A DNA stretch of 13,196 bases from an uncultured Oscillibacter sp. (GTDB lineage: Bacteria; Bacillota; Clostridia; Oscillospirales; Oscillospiraceae). Location of the stretch: assembly GCA_910585385.1 (NCBI GenBank), contig CAJUDV010000050.1, forward strand, positions 1 to 13,196, read 5' to 3'. Each line of letters begins with the position of its first letter. Within the stretch, counting starts at the first letter, position 1. Below, in pieces: positions 1-6,471 of the stretch. The position numbers and the translations under genes were made by a program. The notes beneath the pieces are model-generated. The model worked only from the letters and a program-made list of their open reading frames with translations, did not search any database and had not been told where the DNA came from.

Positions 1-1252
1 CCTGGGCGATCTGCTCCGTGCCCTTGATGAACTGCTTGCGCTTCATGGTGTCCTTGGGGGATACCCGCATGAAGTGCTCCGGCTCAAAGGTGGGGATGCC
101 GGAGTAGCGGAACTTCTTTCCCGGCACGGTGACGGTGTCCCCGATGGCGAAGAGGCCGGGGTCGAACACGCCGATGATGTCCCCGGCATAGGCCTCCTCC
201 ACGATCTCCCGCTCGGCGGCCATCATCTGCTGGGGCTGGGAGAGGCGCAGCTTCTTGCCGCTTTGGACGTGGAAGTACTCCGTATCCCGCTGGAAGCGGC
301 CGGAACAGATGCGCATAAAGGCCAGCCGGTCCCGGTGGGCCTTGTTCATGTTGGCCTGGATTTTGAAGACGAAGGCGGAGAAGTCCTGGGAGAACACGTC
401 CACCTCCCCCTGGTCGGAGACCCGGCTCAGAGGAGCGGTGGTCATCCGCAGAAACTCCTCCAGGAAGGGCTCCACGCCAAAGGTGGTGAGGGCGGAGCCG
501 AAGAACACCGGGGAGAGGGTGCCGCCGCGGACGGCTTCCATGTCAAACTCCCGGCCGGCCCCCAGCAGCTCCACCTCCTCCCGCAGCGCGGCGGCCCTGG
601 CCTGGCCGATCATATCCTCCAGGGCGGGGTCATCCAGGGCCACCTCTGCGGAGGTGACCTTCTTGCCCCGCTCCTCGGCCTGGAAGAAGAGGATGCGGCC
701 CTTTTCCCGGTCATAGACGCCCTGGAACTCCTTGCCGCAGCCGATGGGCCAGTTGACGGCGTAGGTGTCGATACCCAGCTCCCGCTCCACCTCCTCGCAC
801 AGCTCCAGCGGGTCCCGGGTCTCCCGGTCCATCTTGTTGATGAAGGTGAAGATGGGAATGTGCCGCAGCGCGCAGACCTTGAAGAGCTTCCGGGTCTGGG
901 GCTCCACGCCCTTGGCGCCGTCGATGACCATGACGGCGCTGTCCGCCGCCATAAGGGTGCGGTAGGTGTCCTCGGAGAAGTCCTGGTGGCCGGGGGTGTC
1001 CAGGATGTTGATACAAAAGCCCCCGTGCTGGAACTGCATGACGGAGGAGGTGACGGAGATGCCCCGCTGCTTCTCAATCTCCATCCAGTCGCTGGTGGCG
1101 GCCCGGGCCCGTTTGCCCTTGACCTCTCCGGCCTGGGCGATGGCCCCGCCGTACAGCAGGAATTTTTCCGTCAGGGTGGTTTTGCCGGCGTCGGGGTGGG
1201 AGATGATGGCGAAGGTGCGCCGCCGGGAGATTTCAGAGCGGTAGTCAGACAT
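1..1252 (-). CDS. prfC: Peptide chain release factor 3 (partial, C-terminus off window)
   Basis: Translational GTPase that recycles release factors 1 and 2 from the ribosome after peptide release; cytoplasmic. The minus-strand reading gives 417 codons with no stop before the window edge. RF3 is usually about 525-530 residues, so roughly the last 110 are missing. Seen motifs: P-loop SHPDAGKTTL at residues 18-27, switch region with QRGISVTSS near 62-70, DTPGH at 85-89, and NKMD at 139-142. The conserved IAQAGEVKGKR segment before switch I is typical of RF3 and sets it apart from EF-G. The start is ATG at 1252-1250, preceded by a perfect AGGAGG with a 5-base gap. A 5-bp hairpin (GCGCC, loop of 4, GGCGC; plus-strand 1263-1276) sits directly upstream of that Shine-Dalgarno sequence. 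The gene is divergent from the cysteine operon. Identification is near certain. Confidence 0.97.
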   Translation of the reverse strand, partial: MSDYRSEISRRRTFAIISHPDAGKTTLTEKFLLYGGAIAQAGEVKGKRARAATSDWMEIEKQRGISVTSSVMQFQHGGFCINILDTPGHQDFSEDTYRTLMAADSAVMVIDGAKGVEPQTRKLFKVCALRHIPIFTFINKMDRETRDPLELCEEVERELGIDTYAVNWPIGCGKEFQGVYDREKGRILFFQAEERGKKVTSAEVALDDPALEDMIGQARAAALREEVELLGAGREFDMEAVRGGTLSPVFFGSALTTFGVEPFLEEFLRMTTAPLSRVSDQGEVDVFSQDFSAFVFKIQANMNKAHRDRLAFMRICSGRFQRDTEYFHVQSGKKLRLSQPQQMMAAEREIVEEAYAGDIIGVFDPGLFAIGDTVTVPGKKFRYSGIPTFEPEHFMRVSPKDTMKRKQFIKGTEQIAQ

Positions 1253-1334
1253 AGTACCTCCTGCGCCGTGGGGCGCTTTTAAAAAAGTTCACCGGGCCCC
1301 GGGACGGGGGCTCCGTGGAAAATACAGCCTATTT

Positions 1335-1363
1335 AATGTACCACAGGAAGCCGGGATTTGCAA
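1335..1363 (-). promoter_or_regulatory. Sigma-A-type promoter for prfC
   Basis: On the minus strand, TTGCAA (plus-strand 1363-1358) is separated by 17 bases from TACATT (1340-1335). A TGG extended -10 element precedes the -10 box. This would give a leader of about 75 bases before the prfC ATG. The call rests on consensus match and position only. Confidence 0.6.
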
Positions 1364-1435
1364 GGGAAAGAGAATGTTCCAACTGGGGATTTTATCATGT
1401 GGGGACGCGGGGCGGACAGGCCTTGGAAAAATTTC

Positions 1436-1467
1436 TTGACACACTCTTGGAACCCTGCTAATATAAT
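1436..1467 (+). promoter_or_regulatory. Promoter of the cysE-VOC-cysS operon
   Basis: A perfect -35 TTGACA lies at 1436-1441. With 17-base spacing the -10 is TAATAT at 1459-1464, preceded by an extended TGC element. A perfect TATAAT at 1462-1467 overlaps it but would need a 20-base spacer. Transcription would start near 1471, just at the 5' end of the T-box leader. Confidence 0.75.
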
Positions 1468-1469
1468 GA

Positions 1470-1705
1470 ACCATAAAAACTGCATAGCGCGATGAACGGA
1501 AAGAGTACCGGTTATTCCAAAGGGCAGAGAGGGCGCGCCGCCGGCTGAAAGCGCGCCTGCGGCGGGGATCGGGAAGTGCGTCCGGGAGCGCGGGGGATGT
1601 GGACGCCCTCCGTCTGGCCCGCGTCAGGGGCCGTGTTTGAGTGAGAAATGAGAGTGGAACCGCGATTCGTCGCCTCTTGTACCGTCTGGTACAGGAGGCG
1701 TTTTT
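1470..1705 (+). promoter_or_regulatory. T-box riboswitch, tRNA-Cys type
   Basis: T-box leaders sense uncharged tRNA and open transcription of amino-acid genes. Seen here: the conserved stem I start GATGAACGGAAAGAGTACCG (1491-1510), the AGAGAG segment near 1526-1531, and a 7-bp stem (1532-1538 with 1551-1557). A specifier region reads GAAGTGCGTCC, with TGC, a cysteine codon, at 1576-1578. The T-box core TGGAACCGCG is at 1655-1664. The antiterminator can form as GAG (1652-1654), the 7-base bulge TGGAACC, GCG, a 6-base loop, CGC and CTC (1671-1676). It competes with the terminator for 1671-1676. The variable bulge base is A, matching the U discriminator known for bacterial tRNA-Cys. Two independent tRNA contacts therefore agree with the downstream cysE and cysS genes. 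The exact specifier triplet is assigned by pattern, not by folding. Confidence 0.92.
1671..1705 (+). terminator. Regulated intrinsic terminator of the T-box
   Basis: A 13-bp stem (1671-1683 with 1688-1700, one G-U pair) closes a GTCT loop and is followed by TTTTTATTTT. The 5' strand of the stem is shared with the antiterminator, so the two folds exclude each other. Confidence 0.93.
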
Positions 1706-1757
1706 ATTTTGCTTCCGCTCCCAGCCGCCTGCCTTTTTGTGAATTGAGGATTTTGCC

Positions 1758-2438
1758 ATGGAAGAATATACCCCCCGGGCCGCGGGCCTTCTGGAGGCCT
1801 ATCAGCGCCGGGACCCCGCCGCCCGCAGTAAACTGGAGATTCTGCTGCTCTACCCCGGCGTCCACGCTGTCGCCTGCCACCGCGTGGCCCACTGGCTGTA
1901 TTGCCGGGGGCTGAAATTTCCGGCCCGGTGCGTCTCCCAGTGGAGCCGCTTCTGGACCGGCATCGAGATTCACCCCGGCGCGAAGATCGGCCGCCGCCTG
2001 GTGATCGACCACGGCTGCGGCATTGTCATTGGAGAGACCGCCGAGATTGGGGATGATTGCCTCATTTACCACGGCGTCACCCTGGGGGGCACCGGCAAGG
2101 ACCAGGGCAAGCGCCACCCCACCATCGGCAACAACGTGTTGATCTCCTGCGGGGCCAAGGTGCTGGGGCCCTTTCGGGTAGGGGATAACGCCCGCATTGC
2201 CGCCAATGCCGTGGTGCTGACGGAGGTCCCGGAGCGGGCCACCGCCGTGGGCATTCCCGCCAAGGTAGTCCGCATCGCCGGGCGGGAGACCCACTTCGCC
2301 GACGAGGTGGACCAGACCAGCGTGGAGGACCCCACCCAGAAGATGCTGGAGATCCTCTCCTCCCGGCTGGACCTGGTGGAGAAGCTGCTGGACGAGAGGT
2401 ATTTGAAGCAGAGAGAGGAGGACGGCGGCCGTGTTTGA
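1758..2438 (+). CDS. cysE: Serine O-acetyltransferase
   Basis: Transfers acetyl from acetyl-CoA to L-serine to make O-acetylserine, the carbon precursor of cysteine; cytoplasmic. The protein has 226 residues: an N-terminal helical part (about 1-65), a left-handed beta-helix of hexapeptide repeats (about 68-170), and a C-terminal tail. Key segments are GIEIHPGAKIG (68-78), IDHGCGIVIGE (83-93) with the likely catalytic His85 and its partner Glu70 (Glu rather than the Asp of E. coli, as in Bacillus-type enzymes), and VTLGGTGK (107-114). Length fits the short Gram-positive form. The C-terminal tail (from about 171) is longer than a bare hexapeptide domain and ends in a charged helix. The start ATG has GAGGA upstream. 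It is the first gene after the T-box, so cysteine starvation should induce it. Its end overlaps the next gene by 8 bases. Confidence 0.96.
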   Translation: MEEYTPRAAGLLEAYQRRDPAARSKLEILLLYPGVHAVACHRVAHWLYCRGLKFPARCVSQWSRFWTGIEIHPGAKIGRRLVIDHGCGIVIGETAEIGDDCLIYHGVTLGGTGKDQGKRHPTIGNNVLISCGAKVLGPFRVGDNARIAANAVVLTEVPERATAVGIPAKVVRIAGRETHFADEVDQTSVEDPTQKMLEILSSRLDLVEKLLDERYLKQREEDGGRV

Positions 2439-2808
2439 GAGAATGCACCACATCGCCATCATCGTCTCGGACTATGAGCGGGCCAGGGAGTTCTACGTGG
2501 AGAAGCTGGGATTTCCCGTTCTGCGGGAAAATTTCCGGCAGGAGCGGGGAGACTGGAAGCTGGACCTGAAATTCGGGGACGGGGAGCTGGAGATCTTCGC
2601 CATCCCCGGTGCGCCGCCGCGGCCCAGCTACCCCGAGGCCCAGGGCCTGCGGCACCTGGCCTTCCGGGTGGAGGACGTGGAGGCGGCGGTCCGGGACCTG
2701 GAGGGACGGGGCATCCCCTGCGAGCCCATCCGCTGGGACCCCTATACGGAGAGGCGCATGACCTTTTTCCGCGACCCCGACGGCCTGCCCCTGGAGCTGC
2801 ACGAGTGA
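2431..2808 (+). CDS. VOC-family metalloprotein, YaeR/glyoxalase I-like
   Basis: A 125-residue single-module VOC (vicinal oxygen chelate) protein, close in sequence to E. coli YaeR: the segments HHIAII, GFPVLRE, LRHLAFRV and DPDGLPLEL all match that family. Likely metal ligands are His7 (or His6), Glu54, His75 and Glu122, the spacing of glyoxalase-type sites. The substrate of the YaeR group is not established, so no reaction is assigned. The GTG at 2431 lies inside the cysE stop region, with GAGAGGAGG upstream, which favours translational coupling. An ATG at 2443 (codon 5) is an alternative start that would drop residues 1-4. Its place between cysE and cysS puts it under the Cys T-box, which suggests a link to thiol metabolism; this is inference. 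Confidence 0.9.
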   Translation: MFERMHHIAIIVSDYERAREFYVEKLGFPVLRENFRQERGDWKLDLKFGDGELEIFAIPGAPPRPSYPEAQGLRHLAFRVEDVEAAVRDLEGRGIPCEPIRWDPYTERRMTFFRDPDGLPLELHE

Positions 2809-2854
2809 ACAGCCATGAAATATAACGACAAGGAACAATAGGAGGAACCTGACC

Positions 2855-4303
2855 ATGTATCTCTACAATTCCGCCACCCACAGGAAAGAGGCCTTCCAGA
2901 CCCACACCCCAGGCCGGGTGGAGATGTACACCTGCGGCCCCACGGTGTACCACTTCGCCCACATCGGCAACCTCCGCAGCTACATCATGGAGGACGTGCT
3001 GGAGAAGTACCTGCGCTACGCGGGGTACGACGTGAACCGGGTCATGAACATCACCGACGTGGGCCACCTGGCCAGCGACGCCGACACCGGCGAGGACAAG
3101 ATGCTCAAGGGCGCCAAGCGGGAGAACAAGACGGTGATGGACATCGCCAGATTCTACACCGAAGCCTTCTTTGAGGACTGCCGCAAGCTGAATATCAAGA
3201 CCCCGGACGTGGTCCAGCCCGCCACGGGACTGATCGACGAGTATATCAAGATCATCTCCAGGCTGGTGGACACCGGCTACGCCTATCTGGCCGGGGGCAA
3301 CGTGTATTTTGACAGCTCCAGGCTGGCCCGGTATTATATCTTCAACGCCCATGACGAGGAGGACCTGGCCGTGGGCGTCCGGGAGGGCGTGGAGGAGGAC
3401 GCCAACAAGCGCAACCGCAACGATTTCGTCCTCTGGTTCACCAAGAGCAAGTTCGAGGACCAGGCCCTCAAGTGGGACTCTCCCTGGGGCGTGGGATACC
3501 CCGGCTGGCACATCGAGTGCTCCGGCATCTCCATGAAGTACAACGGCGAGTATCTGGATCTCCACTGCGGCGGCGTGGACAACGCCTTCCCCCACCACAC
3601 CAACGAGATCGCCCAGTCCGAGAGCTATCTGGGCCACCCCTGGTGCAGGTATTGGTTCCACGTCCACCATTTGAATACGGGCGACGGCAAGATGTCCAAG
3701 TCCAAGGGGGAGTTTCTGACGGTCTCACTGCTGGAGGAGAAGGGGTATGATCCCCTGGCCTACCGGTACTTCTGCCTCCAGAGCCACTACCGCAAGGCCC
3801 TGGTATTCACCTGGGAAAACCTGGATAACGCTGTGGCGGCGTACAACAAGCTGGTGTCCCGCGTCGCGGCCCTGACTCCCGGCGGCGACGCGGACCAAGC
3901 GGTATTCGACCAGTACCGGGAGAAGTTCCTCCAGCAGGTGGGCAACGACCTGAACACCTCCATGGCTGTGACGGCGGTGTACGACGTGCTGAAAGCGCAG
4001 ACGTCCGACGCCACCAAGCTGGCGCTCATCGGCGACTTTGACCAGGTGCTGTCCCTGGGCCTTCTGGAGAAGGCGGCGGCCCTCCGGGAGAAGGCCGCCC
4101 AGGTTCAAAGCAGCGCCGCGGCAAACGGGGGCTACACCGTCACCGGCGAGGGTGACGCGGAGGTGGACGCCTTGGTGATGAAGCGGTACGAGGCCAAGAA
4201 GGCCAGGGACTTCGCCGAGGCAGACCGGATCCGGGACGAATTGAGGGCCCGGGGGATTGAGATTACGGATATGAAGGACGGGGCCTGCTGGAAGCGGGTC
4301 TGA
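2855..4303 (+). CDS. cysS: Cysteinyl-tRNA synthetase
   Basis: Class I aminoacyl-tRNA synthetase that charges tRNA-Cys with cysteine using ATP; cytoplasmic. It has 482 residues, about the usual length. The HIGH-type motif HIGN is at 36-39 and KMSKS at 279-283. The zinc site that selects cysteine is complete: Cys27 (in TCGPTVY), Cys222, His247 and Glu251, with the same 25- and 4-residue spacing as in the E. coli enzyme. The C-terminal part has the DALR-type helical domain (about 340-410) and ends in the small anticodon-binding tail with DELRARGIEITD. The start has GGAGG 9 bases upstream. It is the last gene of the T-box operon and is followed by a terminator. Confidence 0.98.
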   Translation: MYLYNSATHRKEAFQTHTPGRVEMYTCGPTVYHFAHIGNLRSYIMEDVLEKYLRYAGYDVNRVMNITDVGHLASDADTGEDKMLKGAKRENKTVMDIARFYTEAFFEDCRKLNIKTPDVVQPATGLIDEYIKIISRLVDTGYAYLAGGNVYFDSSRLARYYIFNAHDEEDLAVGVREGVEEDANKRNRNDFVLWFTKSKFEDQALKWDSPWGVGYPGWHIECSGISMKYNGEYLDLHCGGVDNAFPHHTNEIAQSESYLGHPWCRYWFHVHHLNTGDGKMSKSKGEFLTVSLLEEKGYDPLAYRYFCLQSHYRKALVFTWENLDNAVAAYNKLVSRVAALTPGGDADQAVFDQYREKFLQQVGNDLNTSMAVTAVYDVLKAQTSDATKLALIGDFDQVLSLGLLEKAAALREKAAQVQSSAAANGGYTVTGEGDAEVDALVMKRYEAKKARDFAEADRIRDELRARGIEITDMKDGACWKRV

Positions 4304-4613
4304 GGGCTGGCCGGCATTCTGCGCCGGGCAGCTCCGCGCCAGCGGTGCAAGCGTTTTCACGGATGGCGGCATGACTGGGATGAGCGCGGCACGGTGTTTC
4401 CGGGCAAGCGTGTTCTGAACCGGCCGTAAGAACATGAGGGAACGCGGCCGGGCTATCCGGCCGTTTTCCTTTTTACGTCTGGAAAATCTGTCCGGCAGGG
4501 CCGTTCCGTGAAGTATGCCCGCCGGATACAGGCGGGTTGTGCGGACCAGGAGCAGCGCAATAATTTGTCCGGCAATGAGAGGCTGGATGGAGGGCGGAAA
4601 GGTGGAATTATGC
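4304..4613 (+). other. Intergenic stretch without a recognised gene
   Basis: About 310 bases between cysS and the next promoter. It holds the cysS terminator (4445-4467) and one further small hairpin (CCCGCC at 4518-4523 with GGCGGG at 4531-4536). The short open frames here show no family resemblance, no convincing ribosome binding site and no codon bias. Nothing else was recognised. Confidence 0.6.
4445..4467 (+). terminator. Intrinsic terminator of the cysteine operon
   Basis: A perfect 7-bp GC stem (CGGCCGG 4445-4451 with CCGGCCG 4457-4463) has a GCTAT loop and is followed by TTTTCCTTTTT. It lies 142 bases after the cysS stop. Confidence 0.85.
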
Positions 4614-4642
4614 TTGATAAATTTACATAGAAATGGTACAAT
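4614..4642 (+). promoter_or_regulatory. Promoter of the FapA-family gene
   Basis: TTGATA (4614-4619), a 17-base spacer and TACAAT (4637-4642), with a TGG extended -10 element. The surrounding 40 bases are clearly more AT-rich than the neighbourhood. The predicted leader is about 75 bases. Confidence 0.8.
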
Positions 4643-4722
4643 ATAGCTCACTGAGTATTAGGTGCGGGCTGTCGCGGCTTGAGGAAAGCGTATATCAATT
4701 CGAGGTTTAGAAAAGGCAGGAG

Positions 4723-6312
4723 ATGAAAGTGTCGCTTTTTGATCGTTTTGTCTCAAAAGGGACGGGCGAGCAGGAAAAGAAATCGTTTCTCCCCACTCCA
4801 TACATGAGGCTGTTTTCGGTGCTGGATTTGTCGGGAAAAAGGGCGAAAACGCAGCATCCGGATGACAGTGTGACGGTGGATGATTTTGTCTGGGCCTTAA
4901 AGGAAGCGTGCAGAGCCCGATACAAAAACGCTTTGAATGATCCGTCGCCTCTGAATGCGGAGTCACGCTTTTTTCTCTCGAAGGACCGAATGACTGCCTA
5001 CGCGTGTGTGCTCCCGCCTGAGAATGAGGGAGAAGGAATTACCCTGGAGGGCTTTCTGGAGGATATGCACTACGAGGGAATTCACTACGGCGTTTTGCAG
5101 GAAAAGATCCGGCAGGATTTTGCCCTTGGGTATCTCCATATATTTCCGGTGGCCCGGGGAAAGCCGCCGCAGGCGGGGGAAGACGGCAAGGTGACGGAGC
5201 TTTTCCAGCGGCGCAGAAATATGGGCTTGGAAGTGCAGAATGGGAGCGAGGTAGATTTCGGACAAGACGTCCAGATGCAGCCCATACGGAAAGGAACGGT
5301 CATCTGTTTGATCCGCCCCGCCAGGGCGGGAACGGACGGAGTGGACGTGACAGGAAAGGAGCTTCCTTGTCCGCAGACCGTGAGCGCCTGTGTTCCCCAG
5401 GGGCAGAACACCGCTGTGGGCAGAGGCGGTCAGGCGCTCATAGCATGTGTGGATGGAATCCTATACATCGAAAACGACCAATTCTGTATTCATGAGCAGA
5501 AGATCATAGACGGTGACCTGGACCAGTTTCAAGGGACGCTCCGGATTTCCGGCAACCTCTATATCGGCGGAAATGTGGATGGCGGGGTTGATATTGAGGC
5601 CTCCGGCGACATCGTTATCAATGGAAAGATTGGACGGGCCCGCGTGACGTCTACGGGGGGGACCGTCCGGGTCCAGCAGGGAATTTCGGGAACGGATGGA
5701 GAGACCTGGGTAAACGCGGCCTTTCAGGTACAGGCTCCCATGGTGGAATGGGCCAGAATAGAGGCTGGGACCAGCGTAATCGCGGAGGTGATTCTCAACA
5801 GCGTCATCCGCTGCGGCGGTACGGTTTATGCCATGAGTGGGCGCGGGATGATTGCGGACTGCCAGATACAGGCGGGAGACAGCGTCCTGTGCGTAAGGAT
5901 CGGCAATCTGGCCGGAGGCCGCAGCCAGTTTTCAGTTGGCTATCCCCCGCATATTCCGGAGTCGTGGAAGCGGCTCAAGGCAGAGGTGGCGAACGTACAG
6001 TCCACGTTTGAAAAGCTGTGGGAGCCCATTACCACCCTGCGGAAAAGGGGAAGCCGGATCTCGGAGGGAGAGGCGGAACTGCTGGAACAGCTGGTAGAAC
6101 AGCGGGAGCTGTGCATGGAAAAGCGGGAGTCGCTGACCGCGGAGCTGAGAATCGTGAACAAGGCGTTGGACAGAAAGAGCAAGGGAAGAATCCGGTGCGA
6201 GAAACTGTATCCTGTTCTGGATGTGCAGATCGGCAGATCGACAGAGGAAATTACTACGATAGAGGAAGGCTGTAATATTCACGTGGAGGAGAACAGAATA
6301 CTCTTGAAGTGA
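4723..6312 (+). CDS. FapA/DUF342-family polymerization-related protein
   Basis: A 529-residue protein of the FapA (DUF342) family. Its diagnostic central segment is present: ARAGTDGVDVTGKELP (about 205-220), then an AVGRGG...DGILY block. A beta-helical core with repeated Gly-rich turns (about 265-400, such as GNLYIGGNVDGGVDIEASG) follows. A charged helical, probably coiled-coil part (about 410-490) and a short beta C-terminus close it. FapA proteins were named for flagellar assembly in some bacteria, but many members are in non-flagellated species and their biochemical role is open. No flagellar gene is nearby, so no function is assigned. The ATG at 4723 touches its AGGAG with no gap. The GTG at 4729 (third codon) has a normal 6-base gap and may be the real start, giving 527 residues. 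An in-frame stop at 4708-4710 rules out a longer form. Confidence 0.85.
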   Translation: MKVSLFDRFVSKGTGEQEKKSFLPTPYMRLFSVLDLSGKRAKTQHPDDSVTVDDFVWALKEACRARYKNALNDPSPLNAESRFFLSKDRMTAYACVLPPENEGEGITLEGFLEDMHYEGIHYGVLQEKIRQDFALGYLHIFPVARGKPPQAGEDGKVTELFQRRRNMGLEVQNGSEVDFGQDVQMQPIRKGTVICLIRPARAGTDGVDVTGKELPCPQTVSACVPQGQNTAVGRGGQALIACVDGILYIENDQFCIHEQKIIDGDLDQFQGTLRISGNLYIGGNVDGGVDIEASGDIVINGKIGRARVTSTGGTVRVQQGISGTDGETWVNAAFQVQAPMVEWARIEAGTSVIAEVILNSVIRCGGTVYAMSGRGMIADCQIQAGDSVLCVRIGNLAGGRSQFSVGYPPHIPESWKRLKAEVANVQSTFEKLWEPITTLRKRGSRISEGEAELLEQLVEQRELCMEKRESLTAELRIVNKALDRKSKGRIRCEKLYPVLDVQIGRSTEEITTIEEGCNIHVEENRILLK

Positions 6313-6346
6313 GAACCGGTTTATATGATACGGCGGGACAGCACAG

Positions 6347-6383
6347 CGCCGTCAGGAAATGATGATCCTGGCGGCGTTGTATT
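6347..6383 (+). terminator. Probable terminator after the FapA-family gene
   Basis: An 11-bp stem with one G-U pair (6347-6357 with 6366-6376) and an 8-base loop is followed by the T-rich TTGTATTATT. It begins 35 bases after the stop codon. Confidence 0.65.
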
Positions 6384-6471
6384 ATTCTGCCGCATGGCCG
6401 CCGCCGGGATGGACGGCGGGGTCTATGAGAAAATGATCCGCGAAATGCGGATGAGAAAGGAGATGTGAGCC

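Noticed and set aside
74..1282. Long plus-strand frame of 402 codons
   Set aside because: It lies antisense to prfC, which has clear GTPase motifs; the translation shows no family and comes from GC-rich codon bias.
2815..2841. Eight-codon frame (MKYNDKEQ) between the VOC gene and cysS
   Set aside because: No ribosome binding site of its own and too short to judge; it overlaps the cysS Shine-Dalgarno area and is probably chance.
2459..3670. Minus-strand frame of 403 codons across the VOC and cysS genes
   Set aside because: Antisense of two well-supported genes; composition is the typical Val/Gly/Leu-rich shadow.
4643..4722. Possible riboswitch in the leader of the FapA-family gene, such as a cyclic-di-GMP aptamer
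   Set aside because: The leader is only about 75 bases and shows none of the conserved aptamer segments or an expression-platform hairpin.
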